NCBI GenBank assembly: GCA_938034165.1
Contig: CALHKP010000039.1
Coordinates: forward strand, 4,756-68,755
From: an uncultured Clostridia bacterium
GTDB lineage: Bacteria > Bacillota > Clostridia > Peptostreptococcales > Anaerovoracaceae
DNA: 64,000 nucleotides
Direction: 5' to 3'
Under the pieces are notes generated by a model, which searched no databases, was not told the DNA's origin, and saw only the letters and a program-made list of their open reading frames with translations. This document shows positions 44,699 to 54,350 of this stretch, one piece after another. The position numbers were made by a program, and so were the translations under genes. How positions within the stretch are numbered: position 1 is the first letter of the stretch; each line of letters starts with the position of its first letter.

Positions 44699-46090
44699 AT
44701 GGCAAAGAAAGTAAAGACGGTTTTTGTCTGTCAGGAGTGCGGACACGAAACACAAAAATGGATGGGACAGTGTATATGCGGTGCATGGAACTCTTTTGTA
44801 GAGGAGAAGGTTGCACCTGTTTCTGTACAACAGGACAGCAGAAGACGTGCTACAGAAGGCAGGAGAACATCTTCTGCATCGGCACTCAAGGACATTCAGA
44901 CGGGACAATATAGTAGGATAGATACAGGTATAGGAGAACTTAACCGAGTCCTGGGAGGAGGCCTTGTTAAGGGTTCGCTGATATTGATTTCCGGAGAACC
45001 GGGAATAGGCAAATCAACGCTGATAATTCAGGGCGCATCCAATATTGCGGCAAGTTGCGGCAAGGTTTTATATGTATCGGGGGAAGAGTCAGAGGAACAA
45101 ATCAAAATGAGAGCAGACAGAGTGTGCGGCACGGTGCCGGAGACTTTGTTTATCCTGTCGGAAACCAATATAGAAAATATATCGGTAATCTGCGATAATC
45201 TTAAACCTGCGTTTATTATTATAGACTCTATACAGACAATGTACACAGAAGAGTTGGATTCCGTTCCGGGCAGTGTTTCTCAGGTAAGAGCTTGTGGCAA
45301 CATGCTGATGAAGATAGGCAAGGAACAGAACATTCCAATTTTTATTGTTGCTCATGTGACTAAGAACGGTGAACTTGCAGGTCCGAAAATCGTAGAGCAT
45401 CTGGTGGATTGTGTTCTCAGTTTTGCCGGAGAAAGGGACAGTGAGCTGAGAATTCTCAGATCATATAAGAACAGATTCGGAACCACCAGCGAGATAGGGG
45501 CATTCAGCATGCAGGAAGAAGGTCTTGTGGAAATTGATGATTTATCTGCAACCTTTGTGGAAAGTACAGGAACAGAAACAGAAGGTTCGGTAATCACTGC
45601 AGTTTATGAGGGCAGCAGACCTGTAATGTTTGAAATCCAAGCTCTTACGGCAACTGCTAATGTGGGATTTGCCAGAAGATCTGCAATAGGAGTTGAAGCG
45701 GCAAGACTTAACATGATTCTCGCAGTACTTGAGAAGAAAGTAGGACTCAATTTGCTGAATCAGGATGTCTATGTAAATGTAGTGGGCGGAATGAAGCCTG
45801 ACAGCACAGCAATCGACCTTGGTGTTGCCCTTGCGATTTATTCTTCTTTTGCGGGGGTGAAGAGTTCTCAGAGAATCCTTGCTATCGGCGAGGTGGGCTT
45901 GACAGGAGAACTCAGAGCTGTGAGAAATGCCGACAGAATAATTCAGGAAGCAGTTAGAATGGGTTATCGAAAGATCATCCTTCCTACTAAGAACGAGATA
46001 GCATATAAAGGTGAAATTCCGGATGATGTTAAACTCTGCGGAGTCAGGAATCTGTATGATGCAATAAGAGTATTCAAGGAGGAACAGTAG
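44699..46090 (+). CDS. radA: DNA repair protein RadA/Sms
   Basis: A 463-residue ATPase of recombination that aids branch migration. Order: N-terminal zinc finger, RecA-like domain with Walker A GEPGIGKST near 99-107, the RadA-specific KNRFG (YKNRFGTTSEIGAF) and a C-terminal Lon-like domain. The zinc finger is odd: C11-x2-C14, then C25-x1-C27 (GQCICGAW), one residue shorter than the usual CxxC. ATG 44699 follows GGTGA. Only 45 bases separate its stop from the nitrogenase-like gene, so they may share a transcript. Confidence 0.93.
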   Translation: MAKKVKTVFVCQECGHETQKWMGQCICGAWNSFVEEKVAPVSVQQDSRRRATEGRRTSSASALKDIQTGQYSRIDTGIGELNRVLGGGLVKGSLILISGEPGIGKSTLIIQGASNIAASCGKVLYVSGEESEEQIKMRADRVCGTVPETLFILSETNIENISVICDNLKPAFIIIDSIQTMYTEELDSVPGSVSQVRACGNMLMKIGKEQNIPIFIVAHVTKNGELAGPKIVEHLVDCVLSFAGERDSELRILRSYKNRFGTTSEIGAFSMQEEGLVEIDDLSATFVESTGTETEGSVITAVYEGSRPVMFEIQALTATANVGFARRSAIGVEAARLNMILAVLEKKVGLNLLNQDVYVNVVGGMKPDSTAIDLGVALAIYSSFAGVKSSQRILAIGEVGLTGELRAVRNADRIIQEAVRMGYRKIILPTKNEIAYKGEIPDDVKLCGVRNLYDAIRVFKEEQ

Positions 46091-46135
46091 CCGAAGATGA
46101 CGGAATATAAGTGATTAGATTTAGGGGTGAATATA

Positions 46136-48424
46136 TTGAAGGAAATTGCGATTTACGGAAAAGGTGGAATAGGAAAATCCACATTAAGTGCCAATATATC
46201 AGCGGCATTGTCTATAAAGGGAAGTCGTGTACTGCAGATTGGATGTGATCCGAAGCATGATTCCACTCGCCTTTTGATGAAGGGAAAGCGTATCACAACG
46301 GTGCTTGACTATATTCGGACGACGAAGGTTACGGATTACAAGCTGGAAGACATCCTGTTTGAAGGCTTTCGGAATATTGGATGTATTGAGGCCGGAGGCC
46401 CTAAACCAGGCGTGGGATGTGCCGGCAGAGGAATCATCACGGCATTTGAACTACTGGATAAGTTTCATATAAAAGAGAAGTATGACACAGTGTTGTACGA
46501 TGTCCTAGGAGATGTTGTGTGCGGTGGATTTGCGGTTCCTATTCGAAGGGAGTATGCGGATACGATTTTTTTAATAACTTCCGGAGAATATATGTCTATT
46601 TATGCAGCAAATAATATTTTGCGTGGCATAAAGAATTACGATGATAGTCGTTGTCGAGTAGCGGGAATTCTGTTTAACAGCCGCAATGTAAAAAACGAGG
46701 ACGCAAAGATTCGAGCGTTTGCAGAGGCGGTGGGACTTCCTGTATTTGCCAAAATCCCGCGTGACGATGTGTTTGCCAAAGCGGAAAGGGAACAGTGTAC
46801 AGTTGTGGAATTGGACGAAAATAAGGAGGTTCGGGATATTTTCTTGAATATCGCGGAAAGAATGATTCAGGAACCTGTTCTGTATCCTGCGAATCCGTTG
46901 AGTGATGAAGCGCTGGAAGAACTGCTGATGTCAGAAAAGATTCTGCTTTCAGGAAAAGCGAACGTAGAGCAGAAAAGGGCAAAAATCGAGTTTGAGCCTG
47001 CAGAGGCGAACCTTACAACAAATTTCAATACCGTAAATTTAACAGCAAAAGATTCATTTCAGGAAAATCTTCAGGAACAGGGAGATGAAAATAACAATTA
47101 TGACGCCGGTTATCTGTCAAAGAATGTATTGAGGGATGAACCTCTTCATGGATGTGCCTTTAATGGAGCCATGAGCATGAGCTGCCATATTCTGGACGCA
47201 GTTATACTGGCGCACTCACCCAAAAACTGCATTTATATTTCGTATCAGACTCTTAGTTCATCAGGACGACGCAGTCTTTTTGAGCGTGGAACAATTCTGC
47301 CTGCGTCTTTGATGCCAAACTTGCTTTCTACAGACATGACTGAAAGTGACATGGTATTCGGAGGGACAGACAAGTTGCTTACTACAGTAGAAAAAATCAA
47401 ACAGATGACGCCTAAGCCAAAGGTGATTGTAATTGTCAGTTCCTGCCCGGCAGGAATCATAGGTGATGATATTGATAAGGCAAAGGAGCTCATGGGTAAC
47501 GAGATTCCTATCGTAACAATAAAGGCAGACGGAAATCTGACAGGAGATTATCTGCAGGGAATGTTAATGGCCTATACTCAGCTTGCTAAGCAAGCTATCG
47601 ATCCGGATGTTAAGTTACAAAAGGATGTAGTAAATATCATATTTGAAAAAGTGGTGGCAAAAAACACGGAGTCGAACTTCATTGTAATGAAGAAGTTTTT
47701 GAATCAGATGGGAATACGAGTGAATTGCCGTTTTCTGTGCAATACGAATTATGAAGCACTGAGAACTTTCTGCAGTGCTTCTTTGAACCTGCTTGCGCAT
47801 AAGGATTATACAGGTAAAATATTGGAAGAGTTTTTTGTCAAAGAATACGGCTGCCGATTTTATACGGATCAGTTCCCTGTGGGATTTGACGAAACACAAC
47901 AGTGGCTCAGAGGAGTAGGAGCTTTCTTTGGCAAACAGGAGATTGCAGAGAAAATAATAGAAGAAAACCAGCGCATATATGAAGAAAGAATTACAAGAGT
48001 GCGACCTGCGCTTCAGGGCAAGCGCCTTATGATTATGACATATAATCATAATTTGGACTGGATTTTGCGGACAGCGCTTGATGCAGGAATGGAAGTAGTA
48101 AAAATCTGTGTATATAACTTTTCTCAGGATGAAGGATTCCGAAGCAAGCTTCCGGAGATTGACAACATTCCAAGAGAAGAGGACTATGACAGAGCTAACC
48201 GACAGAAGGACTTGGATGCATATCGTCCGGATATTTTGCTGTCTAACTATGGAGCGCCACTGAGCGGAGAGAACTGCATTATGGATACGATCCCAATGTG
48301 TCCTGACAATGGCTTTTTTTCAGGGCTTTTGATAGCAGAGCGTTGGGCAGGACTGTTTCACATGGATTTGGAAGGAGAGTGGAAAAATGACAGGCACTTA
48401 TTTAACAAGTATTACTCCAGATAG
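46136..48424 (+). CDS. Nitrogenase-like Fe-protein fused to a NifD-like subunit
   Basis: A single 762-residue frame. Residues 1-265 are a NifH-type ATPase: P-loop GKGGIGKS at 8-15, cluster cysteine C95 in GVGCAGRG and C129 in [16 protein letters not shown], all as in Fe-proteins. A charged linker (about 265-330) leads into a NifD-type half with the three P-cluster-type cysteines: C340 (HGCAFNG), C365 (HSPKNC) and C437 ([11 protein letters not shown]). C546 (TFCSASLN) aligns roughly with the FeMo-cofactor cysteine of NifD; a histidine counterpart is not apparent near the end. Start TTG 46136 lies six bases past GGGGTGA. It overlaps the next gene by 38 bases. No nif assembly genes are near, so nitrogen fixation is unlikely. 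Confidence 0.85.
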   Translation: MKEIAIYGKGGIGKSTLSANISAALSIKGSRVLQIGCDPKHDSTRLLMKGKRITTVLDYIRTTKVTDYKLEDILFEGFRNIGCIEAGGPKPGVGCAGRGIITAFELLDKFHIKEKYDTVLYDVLGDVVCGGFAVPIRREYADTIFLITSGEYMSIYAANNILRGIKNYDDSRCRVAGILFNSRNVKNEDAKIRAFAEAVGLPVFAKIPRDDVFAKAEREQCTVVELDENKEVRDIFLNIAERMIQEPVLYPANPLSDEALEELLMSEKILLSGKANVEQKRAKIEFEPAEANLTTNFNTVNLTAKDSFQENLQEQGDENNNYDAGYLSKNVLRDEPLHGCAFNGAMSMSCHILDAVILAHSPKNCIYISYQTLSSSGRRSLFERGTILPASLMPNLLSTDMTESDMVFGGTDKLLTTVEKIKQMTPKPKVIVIVSSCPAGIIGDDIDKAKELMGNEIPIVTIKADGNLTGDYLQGMLMAYTQLAKQAIDPDVKLQKDVVNIIFEKVVAKNTESNFIVMKKFLNQMGIRVNCRFLCNTNYEALRTFCSASLNLLAHKDYTGKILEEFFVKEYGCRFYTDQFPVGFDETQQWLRGVGAFFGKQEIAEKIIEENQRIYEERITRVRPALQGKRLMIMTYNHNLDWILRTALDAGMEVVKICVYNFSQDEGFRSKLPEIDNIPREEDYDRANRQKDLDAYRPDILLSNYGAPLSGENCIMDTIPMCPDNGFFSGLLIAERWAGLFHMDLEGEWKNDRHLFNKYYSR

Positions 48425-49685
48425 TTTGTCGGGGCTTGTATTTGCATTTGAGGGGATTAAAAATACAATTGTTCTGATGAACGGTCCTACCGGATGTAAG
48501 TTTTACCATTCTGCCACTTCCGATAACCAGATGCTGAGACAGCTAGAATTCGATCCCCTTAGTTATCCGGAGCTTTGGTATTTTGGACAGCCTCGCGTAC
48601 CTTGTACATATCTGGATAAGAGGGATTATGTATACGGCAGTCGGGAAAAACTGCAGGAAGCCATTGCTTATCTAAAAAACAATCTCAGCTTTGACCTTCT
48701 GGTAATTGTTAATTCACCGGGCGCGGCACTGATTGGAGATGACCTTGTAAAAATCGCAGAAGCAGGGAATGATGAATTTCCAATTATGACAATTGAAACT
48801 CCGGGATACTCGAGACATGTGTGGGAAGGATATTCCGAAGCAACTTGTCAGCTTATACGTCGATTTTCTGTAGGTGATAAAAAGCATATGCCTGCAGAAC
48901 ATAAGAAGAGAGTAAACATTCTTGGAATGTCTATATATCAGAAGTATTATGAAGGTGATATTCTGGAGCTGACCAGGTTGCTTGGTCTGGGCGATGTAGA
49001 AGTCGGCTGTGTTCTTTGTGCAGGTTGTTCTGTGGCAGAAATCAGTAATCTGTCGGATGCAGATTTGAATATTGTCGTAAATCCGATTTATGGTATGGAG
49101 AGCGCACGACTTTTACAGGAATTGCATGGAACGCCTTATATAGTTTGCGACGGACAGCCGATAGGCTTTACTGCAACCGAAAATCTTATGAAACAGATTT
49201 TTACATTTCTGGATTGCAATCAGGAGAAATTTGTTGAGAAAAGTGAAAAGACAAGAGCAAGATCATATATATACTTATCAAGGCTCAGCTCTCTGACAGG
49301 ACTCCCAAAAGGCGTAAAGTTTGCCCTGCAAGGAACATCCTCGGAATGTCTTGGATTTTCTCGTTTTCTTATTCAGTATTTCGGTATGTCAGCAGACAGT
49401 ATCTGCGTTCTGGATGAAGGGCCGGATTTCGAAGCGCTTAAAAACCTGCTCAAAAGTCATTCGATGGCGGAGGCACTTCAAAAGGATATTTTGCATACTG
49501 ATGCACAGTTGGTTTTTTCTGACGGTAACATCATAGCGAAACTAAAGGCATTACATCACGAATTCAGCGGAATAGAAATCAGCCTTCCGACGATTGGCTA
49601 TACAGATGTGATTCCGAAGACTTGCATGGGGCTGTACGGAGGTCTTTTGATATGCGAACAGATTATAAACGGGATTGTATATTAG
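48387..49685 (+). CDS. NifK-like nitrogenase component 1 subunit
   Basis: A 432-residue partner of the fused protein, related to the NifK/BchB/NflD-type family. Of the three P-cluster cysteines it keeps one, C37 (NGPTGCKFY). The first position is D12/S13 and the third is S110 ([12 protein letters not shown]). With three cysteines from the NifD-like half this gives four thiol ligands, enough for a simple [4Fe-4S] cluster as in chlorophyllide reductase rather than a P-cluster. [12 protein letters not shown] near 210 has extra cysteines. ATG 48387 behind GGAGAG lies inside the upstream gene, implying translational coupling and fixed stoichiometry. Confidence 0.82.
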   Translation: MTGTYLTSITPDSLSGLVFAFEGIKNTIVLMNGPTGCKFYHSATSDNQMLRQLEFDPLSYPELWYFGQPRVPCTYLDKRDYVYGSREKLQEAIAYLKNNLSFDLLVIVNSPGAALIGDDLVKIAEAGNDEFPIMTIETPGYSRHVWEGYSEATCQLIRRFSVGDKKHMPAEHKKRVNILGMSIYQKYYEGDILELTRLLGLGDVEVGCVLCAGCSVAEISNLSDADLNIVVNPIYGMESARLLQELHGTPYIVCDGQPIGFTATENLMKQIFTFLDCNQEKFVEKSEKTRARSYIYLSRLSSLTGLPKGVKFALQGTSSECLGFSRFLIQYFGMSADSICVLDEGPDFEALKNLLKSHSMAEALQKDILHTDAQLVFSDGNIIAKLKALHHEFSGIEISLPTIGYTDVIPKTCMGLYGGLLICEQIINGIVY

Positions 49686-49792
49686 GCGCGACGTTAGGTG
49701 AATTCAGATGGCGCTAGACACCTCAAAATCAAGAGCTATACAGCATTCCCAAAGCAACAGTTAAATTTCAACGCATTAGGCCTATAAGTAGG

Positions 49793-49829
49793 AAATAAAA
49801 ACAGCCATCCTCTGCAAAGAAGATGGCTG
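49793..49829 (-). terminator. Terminator of the DtxR-family gene
   Basis: An 8-bp stem (49802-49809 with 49822-49829) is followed on the minus strand by T5 and a T-rich tail. The rest of the 49686-49853 gap shows nothing else. Confidence 0.75.
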
Positions 49830-49853
49830 AATCACAACTTGTTTGAATGTATG

Positions 49854-50222
49854 TTATTTGTGTTCCATCACATGTTTTTTGATTGCATCAAAGCTTTCCG
49901 AGCTGATTACATGTTCAATCTTGCATGCGTCTTCCAAGGCTCTTGTTTCGTTAACACCAAGAGACATAAGCCATGCAGAAATGAGTTCATGGCGCTCGAG
50001 AATAGTTTTCGCAACAGCTTCGCCGGAAGGTGTAAGATAAATATAACCCTCTTTAGTTATTGTGATGTGGTTCTGGTCGCAGAGCTTTTTCATTGCTACG
50101 CTGACGCTGGGTTTTTTGAAATTCAGTTCATCGGCAATGTCAACTGCGCGAACAACAGGCTTTACCTTGCTGAGTGTAAGTATTGTTTCTAGATAATTTT
50201 CAAGGGATTCAGTCATCTTCAT
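49854..50222 (-). CDS. DtxR/MntR-family metal-dependent repressor
   Basis: A 122-residue regulator with an N-terminal winged helix (RAVDIADELNFKKPSVSVAMKKL near 25-47) and a metal-binding/dimer domain carrying ERHELISAWLMSLG and EDACKIEHVIS, which supply Glu, His and Cys ligands typical of MntR/IdeR proteins. It lacks the C-terminal SH3-like domain, as MntR does. It would sense Mn2+ or Fe2+. It is divergent from the aldo/keto reductase gene and points toward the nitrogenase-like pair; possible targets in the window include mntP. Confidence 0.85.
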   Translation of the reverse strand: MKMTESLENYLETILTLSKVKPVVRAVDIADELNFKKPSVSVAMKKLCDQNHITITKEGYIYLTPSGEAVAKTILERHELISAWLMSLGVNETRALEDACKIEHVISSESFDAIKKHVMEHK

Positions 50223-50377
50223 AAAGGTACCTCTCTTTTAATGTGAATTTTAACGATTAGGGTAAATTATTGTTAGAAGGAACAGAGTGTGTACCCAAAT
50301 CGGGAATCGTTGTGATATAATTAAAAATATTATACCACATTTTTACAAAAAAGGAACAGGAAGGCGATGATAGCACT

Positions 50378-51496
50378 ATGGAAAAACTAAAACTTGGTTT
50401 CGGAATGATGAGACTACCGGTTACAGATGAGGAAGATGTTACATCATTTGATTACCCTCAGATTGAGAAAATGGTAGATACTTTTATAGAAAACGGCTTT
50501 ACATATTTTGATACGGCATACATGTATCATGACTTTCAGAGCGAAAGAGCTGCGAAGGAAGTGCTGGTAAAGAGATATCCGAGAGATGCCTACACTATCG
50601 CAAGCAAACTGCCGATTATGTATCTGAAAAAGGAAGGGGATCAGGAGAGAATATTTGACGAGCAACTGGAAAAGGTTGGCGTTGAATATTTTGATTACTA
50701 CCTGCTGCACAATCTCAATGCGGAGAAAGTAAAGACCGCGGAAAAATTTGACAGCTTTGGATTTGTTATGCAGAAACAGAAAGAGGGCAAGGTTAAGCAC
50801 TGGGGAGTTTCATTCCATGACGATGCAGAGACGTTGGACGAGATTTTGACAAATCATCCGGAAGTTGAGTTTGTTCAGATTCAGCTGAATTATCTTGATT
50901 GGGAGCATCCGGCTATTCAGTCAAAAAAGTGCTACGAAGTAATAAGAAAACACAACAAACCTGTAATTGTTATGGAGCCTATCAAGGGAGGAAGCCTTGT
51001 GAATATACCTGATGAGGCAACGGAACTGTTCAAACAGCAGGACCCGGATATGTCAGTCGCTTCCTGGGCTGTTCGATTTGCAGCCGAAAAAGAGGGTGTA
51101 ATGATGGTTCTCAGCGGAATGAGTACACTTGAACAGCTCGAGGATAATATTTCTTACATGAAGGATTTCAGGCCTTTGACTGACGAAGAGGAAAAAGTCG
51201 TTGCAAAAGCAACTGGTATAATCAAAGCGTCTATTGCTGTACCATGTACGGCTTGCAGATATTGCGTGGACGGATGTCCGAAACAGATAGCTATACCGGA
51301 TTACTTTGCTCTTTACAATGCAGAGGTACAGGCTCTGAACAAAGGATTTTCGACGCAGACTATGTATTATAACAACCTTGCTTTGAAACATGGTAAAGCA
51401 AGTGACTGTATAGAATGTGGACAGTGCGAATCAAGTTGTCCGCAACATATCGATATTATTGCACAACTGAAAAAAGTTGCAGAGGTTTTTGAATAA
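50378..51496 (+). CDS. Aldo/keto reductase with C-terminal 2[4Fe-4S] ferredoxin domain
   Basis: A 372-residue protein: an AKR barrel (about 1-280) with the usual tetrad residues in [14 protein letters not shown] (Asp, Tyr), ASKLP (Lys) and LLHNLN (His), then a ferredoxin-like tail with [14 protein letters not shown] and [14 protein letters not shown], two four-cysteine clusters. Such fused AKRs are common in anaerobes and probably pass electrons between NAD(P)H, ferredoxin and a carbonyl or quinone substrate, which is not known here. The ATG follows AGGAAGG. Confidence 0.88.
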   Translation: MEKLKLGFGMMRLPVTDEEDVTSFDYPQIEKMVDTFIENGFTYFDTAYMYHDFQSERAAKEVLVKRYPRDAYTIASKLPIMYLKKEGDQERIFDEQLEKVGVEYFDYYLLHNLNAEKVKTAEKFDSFGFVMQKQKEGKVKHWGVSFHDDAETLDEILTNHPEVEFVQIQLNYLDWEHPAIQSKKCYEVIRKHNKPVIVMEPIKGGSLVNIPDEATELFKQQDPDMSVASWAVRFAAEKEGVMMVLSGMSTLEQLEDNISYMKDFRPLTDEEEKVVAKATGIIKASIAVPCTACRYCVDGCPKQIAIPDYFALYNAEVQALNKGFSTQTMYYNNLALKHGKASDCIECGQCESSCPQHIDIIAQLKKVAEVFE

Positions 51497-51584
51497 AGAA
51501 AAGCGAAATTTTGCAGAGGCGAAAGAGCCGGCACAAAAGAAGTGATGCCTGCGGGATGGAAATAGTGAAAATATACCAAAATCA

Positions 51585-51620
51585 AGGGGTGGAATGTGTT
51601 TTCCGCCCCTATTTTGATTT
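51585..51620 (+). terminator. Terminator after the aldo/keto reductase
   Basis: A 10-bp stem with one wobble (51585-51594 with 51601-51610) runs into ATTTTGATTT. Confidence 0.75.
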
Positions 51621-51677
51621 GCGTAAGCCCTAGTTTTATTGTATAATATTATGATAAATTACACTGGAGGAGACACC

Positions 51678-52316
51678 ATGAATGCTGTTGGAAAAATAGG
51701 TGAATTGATAGTGAATTATCAATATCCCATAGAGATTATACTCTTGTCGATACTTGCAGTAATTGTTTTGTTTGTATTAATAAGAGCCATTGCAAAAAAC
51801 AAAAAAGAAAAAGATGTGCTTGACGAAATCAACAGTAAGGTTTCTGATATAAATGATGTGGTGAATACCATAAGTGACAGGCAGACTGCGCAGGCAGCGG
51901 AAAATTCGACAGCGGGAAATGTTTCTGTAATCGGCGAAAAGCCATCTGTTAAGGTTTCTTATACGGTGAAAGATGATAAGAAGGACTGTGTAACAACAGT
52001 GCAGATAGATCACGAAGTTGCAAACGATGATGTGGAGTCCTTCGAAACCGTAGCTGCTGAAGAATTGAAAACAGACGATTTGGAGGGTTCGGAAGAAAGT
52101 GCTGATGAGTTAAATCAGGTTGAAAACGGCAGCTTTGAGGCTCTCATGAGGCAGATAACGGAAAAACGCAGTGAAGATACTGGGGATGACCATGATGCAG
52201 AGGGGAAAGAAGTGGTACAGGCCAAGTCACGGAAGGTTTTCGAATCAAGAAACTGTGCAACAGACAAGTATGGCAAAGTATATACAGAAGAAGAATTATC
52301 TGAACAGATAAAGTAA
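51678..52316 (+). CDS. Single-pass membrane protein of unknown function (212 aa)
   Basis: One transmembrane helix (about 17-38, IEIILLSILAVIVLFVLIRA) after a short N-terminus, then a short coiled coil (KEKDVLDEINSKVSDINDVVN) and a long acidic, probably unstructured cytoplasmic tail. I do not recognise the family. ATG 51678 follows GGAGGAG. It precedes the zinc-ribbon protein by 20 bases and forms a three-gene unit ending in UPF0182. Confidence 0.7.
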   Translation: MNAVGKIGELIVNYQYPIEIILLSILAVIVLFVLIRAIAKNKKEKDVLDEINSKVSDINDVVNTISDRQTAQAAENSTAGNVSVIGEKPSVKVSYTVKDDKKDCVTTVQIDHEVANDDVESFETVAAEELKTDDLEGSEESADELNQVENGSFEALMRQITEKRSEDTGDDHDAEGKEVVQAKSRKVFESRNCATDKYGKVYTEEELSEQIK

Positions 52317-52336
52317 CATAAACACCGGAGGTTATT

Positions 52337-54310
52337 ATGATTTGTAAAGTATGTGGTAAAGAGCTTGGCGAAGACGTGAAATTCTGCAGCAACTGTGGAG
52401 CCAAAGTGATTATGGATACAGAAGCAGAAAAAGACAGAGAAACTCTTGGCTTTGTGGATAATACAGAGGCAGAACCCGCACAGGAAGTATTTCGTGGATA
52501 TGCGCAGCCGGAAGAAAATTTCGAAGAAAAGCTTGCAGCTACAAAAAATATAAAATTTGACTGGGAACTGGACGATGTTAATTCCACAAGAGATATCGAA
52601 AATGTGAATTTTGACTGGAATGAGTTGGCTGAAAATGAGACACCCAAGAAGCAGAGTCTAGAGGAAGAAAAGGACAGTGTGTTCACAGAGGAGGATCTTT
52701 ATGAGGGTGAGCCGGTGAATTTTGACTGGTCACTAGGAACAACTACTCATATAGAAAAGTCCAATGCCGGTGAAACTGACAAAAAGTGCGGTGAAGAGAA
52801 TCTTGTATCTCAAAGCAAGGAAGCGTCTGCAGATGGTGAGGCTCCTCAGGGAGAACCAAAGAAAAAAAACATTGACAAGTTCTATACTTTTAACAAAAAA
52901 AACGAGGAATTTCAGGCACTGCTTGATGAGGAATATGAGAGACTCAGAAAACGCATAAAGGAAGAAAATGAAGCAGAAAATGTAATAAGAGACAAACAGG
53001 AGAAACTCGAGAAGGCTAGAGATAAATGGGAAAATGCTGAGTTTGAACCTGTAACCGATGATGAGCCACTGTCAGACGAAGCTGCCGAAGAGTGTGAAAA
53101 TGCAAATCAGGCAGAAGAAGTGACAGAGCCAAAAGAAGCAGAGGAGCAGCCGGAAGCAGAAAAAGAGACTGTGGAGGCAGACGCTGCGGAAGAAGGGGAA
53201 GTTGTAAAAGAAGAAAGCGAAGAAGCTTCAGCAGAGACTGAATCTGCAGAAGATGCAGTACATGAGAATCCTGAAGAATGTGTTGATGCGGACACAAAAG
53301 AAGAAGTATGTGAGGAACCTGCAGAAGAAAATCAGAAAGCTGTGAAGGAAGAGCTAAATGCAGAAAAAACTTCTGTAAATCATCTGGAAGGAAGTTTTGC
53401 TCAGGTTGAATCAGGTCTTGTCGCAATCTGTCAGCCTATCGGAACTACCATTGCTGATTTGAGCGAACCCGAAGCAGAGGAAGAAGCACCGGTAGGAGTT
53501 AAGAAAACTGTGGATAAGGCAACTAAGAGAATTACTTATCGCGATATTTTTGCGGATGACGAAGAAGAGGAAGAAAAGCCTGCTAAAGGCAAGAAAAAGA
53601 AATCAGAAAAAGAAGGTGAGACAAAAGGCGGAAAGCCTATTGTGCTGAATGTTATTCTATTGATTCTTCTGATTGTTATGATAATATCCGGAATTATGGC
53701 ATTTGCGCCAAACAGTGCAGCCGGAAAGTTTTTTCAGGGCAATTTTGACAAAGTGAAATTAGTATTTGCCAAGGAAAATCCCGCAAAAGAAGAAAAAGAA
53801 GAAAAAACTGAACTTGAGCTTGCAATAAAAGATGAGAGCTCTAAGAATAAGAACATCGAAAAGATAGAAGCTGCTCCTGACTTAAGATTCAGCTATAGTG
53901 ATGACTACGGAGTAGAGGGACTGTCAGAGTCTGCGGCTTTTGTAAATGGTGTATGGTATACGGACTCTGAAAAGAATACTGTTAATTATGGAAATGCAAT
54001 TGTAGGTGATGTGATTTCTTATTATTCAGCTCTTGTTGCTAACAGAAACGAAGGCTCCAAGGATATCCTGTCTGTAGTAGACGAGAGTTCAGAACTTCAT
54101 TCACAGCTGGATGCTCAGGAAAAATCTTCGGAAAAGTATGGCATAAACCTTCTTAAAATAGGAGAGGTTAGAGTAACGGGTGATAACTATTACGTATTGG
54201 TAAAAGTTGTTGAAAGAATCGGGGACGGGAACATAACAGAGAGCCTGCAGATTGTTCAGCTTAAAGCAGCGGATAAACAGATGAAGATTACAGCTGTTAC
54301 TGCTATCTAA
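52337..54310 (+). CDS. Zinc-ribbon, single-pass membrane protein with a long acidic tail (657 aa)
   Basis: Starts with a zinc ribbon (C3, C6, C17, C20: CKVCGKEL...CSNCG). Then comes about 400 residues of very Glu/Ala-rich, probably disordered chain holding three short repeats of the form (V/I)xFDW at residues 74-76, 92-94 and 129-131. A coiled-coil-like block (FYTFNKKNEEFQALLDEEY) lies near 185-205. One transmembrane helix is at about 433-455. The last 200 residues form an extracellular domain (WYTDSEKNTVNYGNAIVGDV, then GDNYYVLVKVVERIGDG). It may be a scaffold linking cytoplasm and surface. Function unknown. Confidence 0.75.
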   Translation: MICKVCGKELGEDVKFCSNCGAKVIMDTEAEKDRETLGFVDNTEAEPAQEVFRGYAQPEENFEEKLAATKNIKFDWELDDVNSTRDIENVNFDWNELAENETPKKQSLEEEKDSVFTEEDLYEGEPVNFDWSLGTTTHIEKSNAGETDKKCGEENLVSQSKEASADGEAPQGEPKKKNIDKFYTFNKKNEEFQALLDEEYERLRKRIKEENEAENVIRDKQEKLEKARDKWENAEFEPVTDDEPLSDEAAEECENANQAEEVTEPKEAEEQPEAEKETVEADAAEEGEVVKEESEEASAETESAEDAVHENPEECVDADTKEEVCEEPAEENQKAVKEELNAEKTSVNHLEGSFAQVESGLVAICQPIGTTIADLSEPEAEEEAPVGVKKTVDKATKRITYRDIFADDEEEEEKPAKGKKKKSEKEGETKGGKPIVLNVILLILLIVMIISGIMAFAPNSAAGKFFQGNFDKVKLVFAKENPAKEEKEEKTELELAIKDESSKNKNIEKIEAAPDLRFSYSDDYGVEGLSESAAFVNGVWYTDSEKNTVNYGNAIVGDVISYYSALVANRNEGSKDILSVVDESSELHSQLDAQEKSSEKYGINLLKIGEVRVTGDNYYVLVKVVERIGDGNITESLQIVQLKAADKQMKITAVTAI

Positions 54311-54350
54311 GAATGGGAGACTTTAACGGAAAGTTTGGGAGGAGAAAACT

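Noticed and set aside
46136..49685. Nitrogen-fixing nitrogenase
   Set aside because: The NifK-like subunit has lost two P-cluster cysteines, the cofactor histidine is not visible in the NifD-like half, and no nifB, nifE or nifN genes are near.
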